A DNA stretch of 64,000 nt from contig CAZEFW010000025.1 in NCBI GenBank assembly GCA_964511535.1, positions 3,694 through 67,693 of the forward strand, written 5' to 3'. The DNA is from CAZCFB01 sp964511535 (GTDB taxonomy: Bacteria > Myxococcota_A > Polyangia > GCA-2747355 > CAZCFB01). Shown here piece by piece: positions 8,264 through 17,054 of this stretch. Under the pieces are notes generated by a model that was not told the origin of the DNA, searched no databases, and worked only from the letters and a program-made list of their open reading frames with translations. A program made the translations under genes and the position numbers. The first letter of the stretch is position 1; every line of letters begins with the position of its first letter.

Positions 8264-9889
8264 ATGGACTGCAAGCAGGTAAATGAGTTCCTCATGGACT
8301 ACCTCTACCAGGAGCTGGAGCCAGCTCAGGCGGAGCGGTTCGAGGCACACCTGCACGGCTGCCCCGGCTGTACGGATCTGGTCGGCGGCTTCGAGCAGAC
8401 CCGCAGCGCGTTCGCCGAGCTGCCGGAGGAGGATCCGCCGGCCGCCGTGAGCGCGCTGCTGCTGCGAGAGGCCGCGAGGGCCGCGGCGCCCCCCAGGGTC
8501 GGCTTCTGGGAGCAGCTGCGCCAGGGGATGCGCGCCCTGGTCATGCACCCGGCCATGACCGTCGCCACCACCATGGTCCTGGTGCTCGGTGTCAGCTTTT
8601 ACGTGTACAAGCAGGGCCCCGCGCCCAGCTCCCGCGAGGCCATCGACGTCCCGCTGCTGGACGAGAGCCCCGCGCTGGATCCAGATCGCACCGCGGCCAT
8701 CGGCGTGGGCGACCGTGAAAAGAGCGTGGCGGCGGCAGCCAAGGCGCCATCGCCGGCAGGCGGCGAGGTGGTGGCCATGGCCACCGAGAAGAAGGAGGCC
8801 CAGCAGAAGCCGGCGCCTCCGGCCGAACCCATGGCCCAGGCCCCGCCCGCCATCGAGGGCGGCTACGATGATCTCAAGCGGCTCGGCAAGGACGGCTCGC
8901 GAGCGCGTCGGGGAGCGTCCGGGCGCTCGCCCAAGAAGGCGGTGGCGCGGCGGCAGGTAGGCGCTGTGGGATTCGAGAGCGACAACGACGCGCTGGACGA
9001 CCTGGCCGAGGACGCGTTCAACCAGGCGCGCCGCGACAGGGCCGCGCCCATGCCAGAGCCAAAGCCGGCGGCGGCTCCCTCGCCAGCGCCGCGGCCGAGC
9101 CCCGTGCAGCTGGCCAAGCGAAACGAGAAGGCGTCGGCCAAGGGCTGGGGCGGCGCCGCCAGCGGCCCGGCGGCGACCCCGCCGGCCGATCAGCCGGCCT
9201 CGGGAGGCAGCGCCGAAGGCAACATGGCCCCGGCTGCCAGCCGCACCGTCGCGGTGGCCCGTCCGCGCAAGAAGCCGGCGCGCAAGCGGCGGACCGTGAG
9301 CAAGAACAAGGCAGACGACAAGCTGGGCAGCCTGCAGTTCTGGAAGAGCGGCGGCAAGAAGCTGGCCAGCGGCTCAAACGAGGATGGCGCCGGCGCGGCG
9401 CCCGCGGAGGAGGCCGAGGAGCGCCAGGCCGAGACCAAGCAGATCCGCTCGCCGCGGACGGCCGCTCCTGCGAAGCCTGCCCCCCGGGCGGCGGACAAGG
9501 TCCAGGCCCAGGCCGCGGCGGACAGCAGCACCCGCCGGGCGCAGACCCTGGTGGAGCAAGGGCACCTGTCTGCCGACTCGCGCATGTGCGCCAAGGCGTT
9601 CGAGTACTACCACCAGGCCATCGGCATGCAGCCGAGCCTGCGCACCGACCGTGAGCTGGTGGCCCGGGTCAGGCGATGTGTCGGGGTCATGTCCGAATCC
9701 AGCGGTGATGTCACGGTGCAAAAAGCGCAGAAGCGCTACTCGCGCCTGGCCAGCCTCATCGGCCCCGAGCTGGAGCGCCGCCGCTCGGCGCGCGCCTCGC
9801 GCAAGCAAGCCGCGGAGCAGAAGAAGCGCCCGGCCAAAAAGAGCAAGGCCAAGAAGCGGCCCGCGGCCAAGAGCACCTCGGCATACTAG
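8264..9889 (+). CDS. Zinc-finger (ZAS) anti-sigma factor with long periplasmic region
   Basis: 541 residues. The N-terminal anti-sigma domain has the zinc motif His29-x3-Cys33-x2-Cys36 (HLHGCPGC) and would bind the sigma factor encoded just upstream. One membrane helix lies at about 96-117. The periplasmic part is a long Ala/Pro/Lys-rich disordered stretch ending at about 425-480 in a TPR-like helical segment (CAKAFEYYHQAIGMQPS) and a basic tail (KKRPAKKSKAKKRPAA). It is much longer than a typical ZAS protein (100-250 residues), so the extra region may be the signal-sensing or cell-wall-contacting part (inference). Confidence 0.85.
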   Translation: MDCKQVNEFLMDYLYQELEPAQAERFEAHLHGCPGCTDLVGGFEQTRSAFAELPEEDPPAAVSALLLREAARAAAPPRVGFWEQLRQGMRALVMHPAMTVATTMVLVLGVSFYVYKQGPAPSSREAIDVPLLDESPALDPDRTAAIGVGDREKSVAAAAKAPSPAGGEVVAMATEKKEAQQKPAPPAEPMAQAPPAIEGGYDDLKRLGKDGSRARRGASGRSPKKAVARRQVGAVGFESDNDALDDLAEDAFNQARRDRAAPMPEPKPAAAPSPAPRPSPVQLAKRNEKASAKGWGGAASGPAATPPADQPASGGSAEGNMAPAASRTVAVARPRKKPARKRRTVSKNKADDKLGSLQFWKSGGKKLASGSNEDGAGAAPAEEAEERQAETKQIRSPRTAAPAKPAPRAADKVQAQAAADSSTRRAQTLVEQGHLSADSRMCAKAFEYYHQAIGMQPSLRTDRELVARVRRCVGVMSESSGDVTVQKAQKRYSRLASLIGPELERRRSARASRKQAAEQKKRPAKKSKAKKRPAAKSTSAY

Positions 9890-9890
9890 G

Positions 9891-9909
9891 CGCCTGCCTT
9901 CGGCAGGCG
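9891..9909 (+). terminator. Stem-loop directly after the anti-sigma gene
   Basis: Perfect 8-bp GC-rich stem (CGCCTGCC pairing with GGCAGGCG) with a TTC loop, starting one base after the TAG stop. No T-tract follows, so it is either a weak terminator or an mRNA 3'-end stabiliser. An octamer repeat array begins at its last base. Confidence 0.55.
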
Positions 9910-9956
9910 AATGCCAGATTGCCAGAACGCCGGAATGCCAGAATGCCAGAACGATC
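9909..9956 (+). repeat. Tandem octamer array, GAATGCCA family, copy 1
   Basis: Six consecutive 8-bp units: GAATGCCA, GATTGCCA, GAACGCCG, GAATGCCA, GAATGCCA, GAACGATC. The same family recurs at 31622-31669 and 61785-61832. It lies between the anti-sigma gene and the convergent gene at 9990. Confidence 0.85.
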
Positions 9957-9989
9957 TGGCCCCCGACTCCCGCCCCCCTAGACGTTCAA

Positions 9990-10472
9990 TCACACGTCCA
10001 GGTACTTCTTCTTGATCACCGTGCGCAGCTCCTCCGCCGTGGCGGTGAGCCGGCGCAGGGCGGCGGCCAGGTCGCGCGCCTCGGCGAAGCTGATGCCGGC
10101 GCCGTCCTCGCTCTCCTCGTCGGTGGCGCGCAGGTAGATCTCGTTTATCTCTCCCTTGACCGTGGCCAGGTGCATCACGGCCCGCGGGATGTCCACCCGG
10201 TCAGGATCCGCCTCCTTGCGCTCGAGGCGGTAGTCGGTCCCCTCGAGCAGCACCTTCTCCGCCACGCGCATATCCTGGTCGGTGGCCAGGAACAACGATC
10301 GGACCAGCCCCGCGGGGAACGCGGCCTTGCCCTGCCAGTAGCGCGCCAGCGTCGGGTAAGGCACCTCCATACGCTCGGCCACGCGCTTTGCGTAGTCCTT
10401 GGTCGGCGCGCGGGCCACCAGGAGATCATAGAGGAATCGTGCGATCTTCTTGTTCTCGGGGCGGCGGATCAT
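9990..10472 (-). CDS. Putative DNA-binding protein, weakly phage CII/CP76-like
   Basis: 160 residues, ATG at 10472 with AAGGAG upstream. The N-terminal half suggests a helix-turn-helix: KRVAERMEVPYPTLARYWQG, then AFPAGLVRSLFLATDQDMRV, resembling phage regulatory proteins that test a growth or stress state. The C-terminal half is helical and charged (AEARDLAAALRRLTATAEEL). No other phage genes are nearby, so it may be a domesticated regulator. It stands alone, convergent with the sigma/anti-sigma pair and divergent from the NfeD-flotillin operon, which it could regulate (inference). Confidence 0.45.
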   Translation of the reverse strand: MIRRPENKKIARFLYDLLVARAPTKDYAKRVAERMEVPYPTLARYWQGKAAFPAGLVRSLFLATDQDMRVAEKVLLEGTDYRLERKEADPDRVDIPRAVMHLATVKGEINEIYLRATDEESEDGAGISFAEARDLAAALRRLTATAEELRTVIKKKYLDV

Positions 10473-10620
10473 AGGCGCGTTTCTCCTTGGAGGGGCAGAG
10501 GTCCGGTGCAGCTTGCGATAATTAGCTCCTTGAGGTTAGCCTTTCTAGTTGGAGCCTTTCACCTACACTTACGGTTAATTTTAGCGGCATCCAGCAAATC
10601 CTACAGCCTGGAGGTCTGGC

Positions 10621-11364
10621 ATGCTCCTTCTGTACATCTATGTAGCGACATTCATCCTGGGCGGCATCCTGCTGGGCGCCTCCCTGTTTATGGGCCACAG
10701 CAAGGACGCGGACTTCGACACCGACGCGGACTTCGACGCCGACGTGGACGCCGACGCAGACTTTGACGTGGACGCGGACGCGGACTTCGACGCCGACGCG
10801 GACATGGACATGGACGCCGACGCGGACATGGACATGGACGCTGACGCGGACATGGACGCGGACGCCGACGCAGGCCACGACCTGGACGCCGGCGACGGCG
10901 ACCTCGGCACACACGGCGTGGAGCTGGCAGATTTCTGGCTCCCATTCGTCACCGTGCGGTTCTGGGTCTTCTTCCTCTGCTTCTTCGGGCTCACCGGAGT
11001 GGTGCTGACCCTGCTCGCCCTCGCGGGCCAGTGGTCCACGCTCATCGCTGCCCTGGGAGTGGGCGGGCTGAGCGGGTTCATGGCCGCGTTCATCATCCAG
11101 CGGCTCAAGAAGGTGGAGGTGGGGACCGCGGTGGACCAGCGAGATTACGAGGGCAAGGAGGCCGTCGTGCTCCTGCCCATGGAGAAGGGCGCGCGAGGCA
11201 AGGTGCGCATCGAGGTCAAGGGAAACACCGTCGACCTGGCGGCGCGCTGCCAGGAAGAGACGTCATCGGTGGGCAGGGGCCGCAAGGTGCTGATCATCGA
11301 GATGAAAGGTAACGAGGCCGTCGTCGTCCCGGCCCCGGAGCTCGAGTCACTGTCGGACGGATAG
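10621..11364 (+). CDS. NfeD/YqiJ-like membrane protein with Asp-rich repeat
   Basis: 247 residues, ATG preceded by CTGGAGG. Helix 1 is at about 2-24. A striking acidic segment at about 29-98 alternates Asp with Ala, Phe, Val or Met (DADADFDVDADADFDADAD). Two more helices follow (about 112-158), then a C-terminal OB-like domain (about 175-235: EGKEAVVLLPMEKGARGKVRI) as in NfeD proteins, which partner flotillins. It starts the cluster with two SPFH proteins (13 bp to the next gene). The Asp repeat is not part of the NfeD family and could bind calcium or other cations. Confidence 0.78.
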   Translation: MLLLYIYVATFILGGILLGASLFMGHSKDADFDTDADFDADVDADADFDVDADADFDADADMDMDADADMDMDADADMDADADAGHDLDAGDGDLGTHGVELADFWLPFVTVRFWVFFLCFFGLTGVVLTLLALAGQWSTLIAALGVGGLSGFMAAFIIQRLKKVEVGTAVDQRDYEGKEAVVLLPMEKGARGKVRIEVKGNTVDLAARCQEETSSVGRGRKVLIIEMKGNEAVVVPAPELESLSDG

Positions 11365-11377
11365 AGGAGGAGCCATC

Positions 11378-12712
11378 ATGCAGCCAGAGGCCGTTGTTTC
11401 ACAGTTGGATAAGCTGGGATCGGTGGCGGCGTGGGCGGCCGTGGCAGGCTTCGGTCTGCTGATCCTGTACGTAATCATCAAGCAGTTCCTTTACATCTGT
11501 CGGCCCAACGAGGTGCTGATCTTCTCGGGGCGCAAGCGCACCCTGGCCGACGGCTCCACCGTGGGCTTCAGGCCCATCTTCGGCGGCCGCGCCTGGCGCA
11601 TCCCGCTCATCGAGCAGGTGGACCGCATCGACATGACCATCATCCCCATCGAGATCAAGGTGACCCAGGCCTACTCCAAGGGCGGAATCCCCCTGGCGGT
11701 GCGGGCCATAGCCAACGTCAAGATCTCCAACAACCCGCGCCACATCCTCAACGCCATCGAGCGCTTCCTGGGGCAGGAGCGAGCGGAGATCCGCCAGGTG
11801 GCCCAGGAGACCCTGGAGGGCACCCTGCGCGGCGTGCTGGCTCAGCTCACCCCCGAGCAGGTCAACGAGGACCGGCTCAGGTTCGCCGAGAGCCTCGCCG
11901 ACGACGTGGAGCAGGACTTCGAGAAGCTGGGGCTGATGCTCGACACCCTCAAGGTGCAGCATGTCTCCGACGACGTGCAGTACCTCGACTCCATCGGCCG
12001 CGCGCAGATCGCCAACGTGATCAAGGAGGCGGAGATCGCCGAGTCCAACGCCAAGAACGAGGCGAACAAGCGCTCCGCAGAGGCCAAGGCCCGGGGCGAC
12101 ATCTCACGCAAGGACGCCGAGCGGGCCATCGTGCAGAAGCGCAACGACATGCGCCGCATCGCCGCTGACTTCGAGGCTCAGGCCGAGTCGGCCATGCGCC
12201 GGGCGAAGGCCGCAGGTGAGCAGGCCCGCGCCGAGTCGGAGCAGCAGCTGCAGAAGGTCAGGCAGAAGCTGGAGCAGATCCGCCTGCAGGCCGACGTGGT
12301 GCTGCCGGCCGACGCCCAGCGCCGCTCACAGGAGATCATCGCCAAGGGCGAGGCGGCTCCCATCGAGGAGAACGGCAAGGCCCTGGCCCAGTCGCTGAGC
12401 ATGCTGGCCGAGGCGTGGGCCGCGGCCCGCCCCCCCGCGCGCGACATCTTACTGATCCAGCAGCTCGAGACCCAGAAGGGCACCATCCTCGGCAAGCAAA
12501 GCGCGCTGAAGGTGGGCGAGGTGCACATCATCGATCCGGGCGACGGATCGGCGCTGCCCAACTACGTGGCCGGCTTCCCGGCCACCGTGACCTCCATTCT
12601 GGATACCCTCCGCTCCACAACCGGCGTGGACGTTGCGAGGATCCTTCAGCCGGAAGACCTGCGGCCTGACGCCGCCCTTACGGGCGACGGTCAGCCCTCG
12701 GCGGCCCGCTAG
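11378..12712 (+). CDS. SPFH/flotillin-like protein 1
   Basis: 444 residues, ATG with GGAGGAG upstream. One N-terminal membrane helix (about 17-38) is followed by YICRPNEVLIFSGRKR and an SPFH domain to about 225, with the typical segments AIERFLGQERAEIRQVAQET, LEGTLRGVLAQLTPEQVNED and LGLMLDTLKVQHVSDD. A long Ala/Glu/Lys coiled coil follows (about 215-320) and then a small C-terminal domain. Flotillins oligomerise into membrane-microdomain scaffolds. The downstream gene is a paralogue sharing PNEVLIFSG; the two probably form a hetero-oligomer with the NfeD-like protein (inference). Confidence 0.88.
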   Translation: MQPEAVVSQLDKLGSVAAWAAVAGFGLLILYVIIKQFLYICRPNEVLIFSGRKRTLADGSTVGFRPIFGGRAWRIPLIEQVDRIDMTIIPIEIKVTQAYSKGGIPLAVRAIANVKISNNPRHILNAIERFLGQERAEIRQVAQETLEGTLRGVLAQLTPEQVNEDRLRFAESLADDVEQDFEKLGLMLDTLKVQHVSDDVQYLDSIGRAQIANVIKEAEIAESNAKNEANKRSAEAKARGDISRKDAERAIVQKRNDMRRIAADFEAQAESAMRRAKAAGEQARAESEQQLQKVRQKLEQIRLQADVVLPADAQRRSQEIIAKGEAAPIEENGKALAQSLSMLAEAWAAARPPARDILLIQQLETQKGTILGKQSALKVGEVHIIDPGDGSALPNYVAGFPATVTSILDTLRSTTGVDVARILQPEDLRPDAALTGDGQPSAAR

Positions 12713-12732
12713 CGGGACCAAAGGAGGCCACC

Positions 12733-14109
12733 ATGGGTGCACTCGCGACCATCATCTTCATCCTGGTTCTGGCGGCAATCGCCATCGCCATCATCGTCAA
12801 AAAACTCCTCTTCATCTGTCAGCCCAACGAGGTGCTGATCTTCTCCGGGAGCCACCGCCGGGTGGGGGACCGGAAGGTGGGCTACAAGGCGGTCAAGGGC
12901 GGCCGAAAGCTCAAGCTGCCCCTGGTCGAGGTGGTGGACAGCCTGGACCTGACCAACATGGCCATCAACGTCGAGGTGAGCGGCGCCTTCTCTCATGGCG
13001 GCATCCCGCTGACCGTGGAGGGCGTGGCCAACGTCAAGATCGGCGGCGAGGAGCCGATCCTGGGCAACGCCGTGGAGCGCTTCCTCGGCAAGACCCGCCA
13101 CGAGATCATGCTCATCGCCAAGGAGACCCTGGAGGGTAACCTGCGCGGCGTGCTGGCCAAGCTCACCCCCGAGCAGGTTAACAACGACAAGATCGCCTTC
13201 GCCCGCCAGCTGATGGAAGAGGCGGACCAGGACCTCAACCGCCTGGGTCTGGTGCTCGACACCCTCAAGATTCAGAACGTCAGCGACGACGTGGGCTACC
13301 TCGACAGCATCGGCCGCATCAAGGGCGCCGAGATCCGCAGGGACGCGGTCATCGCAGAGGCGGAGAGCAAGGCGCTGTCCGTGGTGCGAGACGCCTCCAA
13401 CGTGCAGGAGACCGAGCTGGTGCGCATCGACGCGGCCATCCGCACCCTCGACGCTGACACCAAGCGCCGGGTGGCGGACGCCCAGACCCAGCGCGCAGCC
13501 CTGGAGGCGGAGGAGCGCGGGCAGATCGCCGCGGCCGTGGCCCAGGCCGAATCGGAGGTGGAGGTCCAGATCGCCCGGGTTGAGCAGGTCAAGCGTCAGC
13601 TCGAGGCGGACCTGCTGGAGCCGGCCAAGGCCCAGGCGCAGCAGGCCATGGAGCAGGCCCGGGGTGAGGCGGCCAAGATCATCGAGGAGGGCAAGGCCAC
13701 CGCCGAGGTGCTGCGGCAGATCACCGCCGCCTGGACCGCCGCGGGCCCCAACGCCCGGGACATCTTCCTGATGGAGAAGCTGCACAACCTGGTGCGGACC
13801 CTGACCCGGACGGTGGAGTCGGTGAAGGTGGACAAGGTGACGGTGCTCGGCACCCCAAACGGTGGCGGCGACCTGGCGCCCAAGGTGATCAACGCCTCGG
13901 AGCAGCTCAAGGCGGCCCTCGGGGTGGACATCCTCGGGGCGGTGCAGGACCGCATGGCACCGGCCGCCCCGGCCCCGGCGGCAAGACGCCCGGCCCCTCA
14001 GCGGACCACGGCGTCCAGCACGGGGGCCGCCCCCAAGGCCCCGCCCAAGGCCCCGGCGCGCAAGGCGCCGGCCAGCTCCACTTCTCGCCCGCCCCGACCG
14101 ACCAGGTAG
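12733..14109 (+). CDS. SPFH/flotillin-like protein 2
   Basis: 458 residues, ATG with AAAGGAGG upstream, 20 bp after flotillin 1. It has an N-terminal membrane helix (about 4-24), FICQPNEVLIFSGSHRR, an SPFH domain with AVERFLGKTRHEIMLIAKET and LEGNLRGVLAKLTPEQVNND, a coiled coil rich in Ala/Glu (about 200-320), and a Pro/Ala/Lys-rich disordered tail in the last 50 residues. It is clearly paralogous to the upstream gene, so a tandem duplication followed by divergence. It probably shares a transcript with the NfeD-like gene. Confidence 0.88.
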   Translation: MGALATIIFILVLAAIAIAIIVKKLLFICQPNEVLIFSGSHRRVGDRKVGYKAVKGGRKLKLPLVEVVDSLDLTNMAINVEVSGAFSHGGIPLTVEGVANVKIGGEEPILGNAVERFLGKTRHEIMLIAKETLEGNLRGVLAKLTPEQVNNDKIAFARQLMEEADQDLNRLGLVLDTLKIQNVSDDVGYLDSIGRIKGAEIRRDAVIAEAESKALSVVRDASNVQETELVRIDAAIRTLDADTKRRVADAQTQRAALEAEERGQIAAAVAQAESEVEVQIARVEQVKRQLEADLLEPAKAQAQQAMEQARGEAAKIIEEGKATAEVLRQITAAWTAAGPNARDIFLMEKLHNLVRTLTRTVESVKVDKVTVLGTPNGGGDLAPKVINASEQLKAALGVDILGAVQDRMAPAAPAPAARRPAPQRTTASSTGAAPKAPPKAPARKAPASSTSRPPRPTR

Positions 14110-14182
14110 CCTCAGGCCGGCTGGTGAACATCCTCCCGTCGGAGCGTAAACTGAACATGCACTCCTCACGTGAGGTGTCCTC

Positions 14183-15433
14183 TTGGTGAACTTCCTGCTG
14201 GCCCTGCCCATCGCGCTGCTCGGGTTCACCGTTGCCAGCGCCATGGCCTCGGCGCTCGGCGAACACACCCTGTGGCTCCTGACCGCCGGGATCACGGCCA
14301 GCGTCATCCTGCCCTCGCTGGTGGCCTCCTGGCTCCGGTCGCTACTGCGCGGCAAGCACAAGGAGCGGACAGACCGCGCCGGCGTCGCCCGGCCGGTGCT
14401 CGACTCGGGAAAGCCCTCCACCGCGGGCACCATCGTGGTGCTGAACATCGCGCTCATCATTGCCTGCGCGGTGTTCGCGCCGGCGGAGACTCAGACCCGC
14501 CTGCGCACCACCGGCGCCTGGTGGATCCGGGAGGTCATCGACCTGGGCCACTTCTCCGACGGCGACGAGATGACCGCCAAGGGAGAGCGGGTCATCGGCT
14601 GGATCGCTGCGCTGCTCCCGGGCGGCGGGCCGCTGCCGGCAGAGGGGGAAGCGGGCGCGCCTGGCACCGACGGCGGAGCGGCAACCGGCGCCGACTCGGG
14701 GGTCCCACGCACCGACGGCATGGAGGCCCTGGCGCCGGGCGAGGAGTACCTGGTCTCTTTCAAAAAGGAGGGGAGCGCGGTGGTGGTCCCGGTGCTGTTC
14801 TCGGGGCCCTCGGGCACGGTGAAGGTGAAGATGATCTTCGACACCGGCGCGACCCTGACCACCCTCGACCGCGCCACCCTGCGCCGCCTGGGCGCAGACA
14901 TCACCGCCTCCTCACCCACGGTGATGAGCCACACCGCCAACGGCACGGTCAAGCGCCGCCTGACCGTGGTGGATGGCGCGGCCCTGGGCGCGGCGCGCGT
15001 GCCCCGCGGCCTGACCGTCTCGGCATGTGAGCCGTGCGCCAAGGGCGAGGTCAAGGGGCTGCTGGGGCTCAACTTCAGCCGCAACTTCAAGATCTCCATG
15101 GACCACGACGCCGGGCGCATCGGCCTGGCGCCCAAGCTGCCCGCGCCGGATCACACCTACGACGCGCGCCACTTCATCAAGCTGGACGACGCCAGGGGCC
15201 TGTGGCGCGGCCCGATGCTGGGCGTGGACCTCGTGGTGCGCAACCTCAGCTCACGGGTCATGCGCGACGTGCGGATCTCGGCCGAGGTCACCACCACCGG
15301 AGGAAAGCGGCTGCTGAAGGGCACCATCAAGGACCTCCCGGCCCGGAGCAACAAGCCGCTGCACCTGCAAGGCATCCTCAAGGGCAAAAAGGGCCGCACC
15401 TTCAACCTGAAGGTGGAGAACGTCGTCTGGTAA
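14183..15433 (+). CDS. Membrane-anchored retropepsin-like aspartic protease
   Basis: 416 residues from TTG 14183; GTG at 14186 is an equally possible start and both follow TGAGG. Two or three hydrophobic helices occupy about 1-110. A retropepsin-like (clan AA) domain lies at about 200-330, with the catalytic motif IFDTGATLTTLD (Asp near 220) and the second signature GLLGLNFSRNFKISMDHDAGRIGL. Such bacterial enzymes act as single-motif homodimers. The C-terminal 90 residues look like a beta domain (VDLVVRNLSSRVMRDVRIS). It sits 73 bp downstream of the flotillin pair, which suggests envelope quality control (inference). Confidence 0.8.
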   Translation: MVNFLLALPIALLGFTVASAMASALGEHTLWLLTAGITASVILPSLVASWLRSLLRGKHKERTDRAGVARPVLDSGKPSTAGTIVVLNIALIIACAVFAPAETQTRLRTTGAWWIREVIDLGHFSDGDEMTAKGERVIGWIAALLPGGGPLPAEGEAGAPGTDGGAATGADSGVPRTDGMEALAPGEEYLVSFKKEGSAVVVPVLFSGPSGTVKVKMIFDTGATLTTLDRATLRRLGADITASSPTVMSHTANGTVKRRLTVVDGAALGAARVPRGLTVSACEPCAKGEVKGLLGLNFSRNFKISMDHDAGRIGLAPKLPAPDHTYDARHFIKLDDARGLWRGPMLGVDLVVRNLSSRVMRDVRISAEVTTTGGKRLLKGTIKDLPARSNKPLHLQGILKGKKGRTFNLKVENVVW

Positions 15434-15497
15434 CCCGGACCTCACCGCAAAAGTAGACGTAGACGCTGCCCCAACCGCCCCCTTCCCTCGACCGACC

Positions 15498-16412
15498 TCA
15501 GGGCCTGATCAACGACAGCGGATCGGGGTGATTATCGAGCACCAGGCGCTGGCCGTAGGTCAGCACCAGGCTGTGATCGGCGCCGTCTGCCCAGATGCGC
15601 CCCTGCCGCAGCCGGCAGACCAGCACCAGAGCCATGCCCGGGGGCATCCTGCCCCGCAAGGGCTCGGGGGAGCGCTTGTGTGGGTGCACGTACGGCTCGC
15701 GCACCAGAAACTGGATCTCGTCGGAGTCGGGCGACAGCACCTCGCCACCCGCCGAGCGGATTGCCGCCGTGGACCCGGCGCCAGAAGCGATCCAGATGCC
15801 CGAGCAACGGTACAGCGCGAAGGGTCCCTGCTCACCGAGCTTCGCCTCCCACACCTGGTCGGCGGGCATAATAGCCATCTCGAACCGGGTCTGCCCCGCA
15901 GGGCAGGGGTGCGCGAAGAGCACGTCGTTGAGCGCCGGCCCCAGCACCTCCTGGCCGTCCAGGCGCACCCGGATGCGGTTGCGCGGGCGCGGGCGCAGCT
16001 CGCCACTCTCCAGCGCGTCCAGCAGCCGCGGCAGGTCAGCGGCCGTCCCGGCGCACAGAGCGCCCACGCTCTTGTCCGGGTCCGAGTTGATGCCCATCAG
16101 CGGCGGCACATCGCCGATGCGCCAGGCCACGTCCATCAGGGTGCCGTCCCCGCCCAGGCTGATCACCAGGTCGTACTTGTGGGTGGCGCGCAGCGGCCGC
16201 CTGTTGCGGATGACCACCTCGATGCCGCGACGGTCCAACTCCGCGCGGACGACCTTCAGCGCCTCCTGGTTGGTCTTGTGGCTCTCCTGAATCCCCCGGG
16301 CCGTCGGGTCGTCGCGCTCGATGGCGCGGGCCAGGTCCACGTCGCCGCGCTCCTGGACCCAGAGCTGATAGAAGCTCTTACGGTGGAACAGCAGCACCCT
16401 GGCGATGGTCAT
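15498..16412 (-). CDS. nadK: NAD kinase (ATP-NAD kinase family)
   Basis: 304 residues from ATG 16412, which has GGAGGGG eight bases upstream; a TTG six codons earlier is less likely. The enzyme phosphorylates NAD to NADP. The core motif LGGDGTLMDVA (GGDGT at about 87-91) and PLMGINSDP are clear. The later sequences NDVLFAHPCPAGQTRFEM and IASGAGSTAAIRSAGG, where the canonical family has TPTGSTAY, resemble the mitochondrial NADK2-like branch more than standard bacterial NadK. It lies 26 bp after a small unknown gene on the same strand, so probably co-transcribed. Confidence 0.82.
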   Translation of the reverse strand: MTIARVLLFHRKSFYQLWVQERGDVDLARAIERDDPTARGIQESHKTNQEALKVVRAELDRRGIEVVIRNRRPLRATHKYDLVISLGGDGTLMDVAWRIGDVPPLMGINSDPDKSVGALCAGTAADLPRLLDALESGELRPRPRNRIRVRLDGQEVLGPALNDVLFAHPCPAGQTRFEMAIMPADQVWEAKLGEQGPFALYRCSGIWIASGAGSTAAIRSAGGEVLSPDSDEIQFLVREPYVHPHKRSPEPLRGRMPPGMALVLVCRLRQGRIWADGADHSLVLTYGQRLVLDNHPDPLSLIRP

Positions 16413-16438
16413 CGGTGTCCCCTCCGGCAAGGGCGCGC

Positions 16439-16921
16439 TCAGTCTTTTACCGGGATCCCCACCCGATTCGCCTTCAGCCCCCAGATCCCGTCGTTGACGC
16501 TCACCTCACCCATCAGGCCGGCGACCAGGTTCGGCACCAGCAGCTCCTCGAGCCGCCCGACCACCCGATCGCGCCAGTTGTTCTTCATGATGCCGATCCA
16601 CCACTCCAGCTGCCGCACCAGGTTCTCATGCGTCCACGGCTCTTCCAGGTCCGCCAGCGCCAGCAGCTCGGTGGTGTCCACCTCATCCACCTTCACATCC
16701 TCGCCGTTGATCCGCACCACCAGGGTGGAGTCTCCCACCACCATCAGGCCGCCGCGCACCTCGCCCTGCGCCATCTCGGGCACCATGGCGGCCAACAGGC
16801 CCTCCAGATCCACATCTACGCTCTCGAGCACCACGCATACCACCAGCATAATCCGGTCGCTGTTGGGCTGCCGCACCACGATGGTCTTGTTGGTCAGTTC
16901 CTTCTTCTCGGTATCGCTCAT
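16439..16921 (-). CDS. Conserved hypothetical protein
   Basis: 160 residues from ATG 16921 (MSDTEKKELTNKTIVV); a longer in-frame reading to 17125 would cross the hairpin at 17017 and is rejected. The sequence looks like a soluble alpha/beta protein: IMLVVCVVLESVDVDLEGLL, GGLMVVGDSTLVVRINGED, and a Trp-rich helix WTHENLVRQLEWWIGIMKNN. No family is recognised. It sits directly upstream of NAD kinase. Confidence 0.6.
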   Translation of the reverse strand: MSDTEKKELTNKTIVVRQPNSDRIMLVVCVVLESVDVDLEGLLAAMVPEMAQGEVRGGLMVVGDSTLVVRINGEDVKVDEVDTTELLALADLEEPWTHENLVRQLEWWIGIMKNNWRDRVVGRLEELLVPNLVAGLMGEVSVNDGIWGLKANRVGIPVKD

Positions 16922-17016
16922 GGGACGCTTGCTTCCAGGCTGGTTGGTCCTCCCATTTGTCACCCGAGGGCAGACGGATGGCAAGGAGATCATGACCTTG
17001 TTTGTGAGAGAGTGGC

Positions 17017-17041
17017 CCCTCCCCCGTGAACCGGGGGAGGG
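17017..17041 (-). terminator. Stem-loop terminator of the five-repeat lipoprotein gene
   Basis: 10-bp perfect stem (17017-17026 with 17032-17041) around a 5-base loop, almost pure G/C, 14 bases beyond the stop codon at 17055. It separates the large lipoprotein gene from the unknown/NAD-kinase pair. No strong T-tract follows. Confidence 0.6.
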
Positions 17042-17054
17042 TCGCGGAAGGTAG

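Noticed and set aside
9990..10472. Prophage remnant
   Set aside because: The protein is only weakly CII-like, and no integrase, structural phage gene or att repeat is near it.
15528..17054. A 508-residue plus-strand open frame over NAD kinase and its neighbour
   Set aside because: The minus-strand GGDGT-containing NAD kinase is the real gene; the plus frame is its complement.
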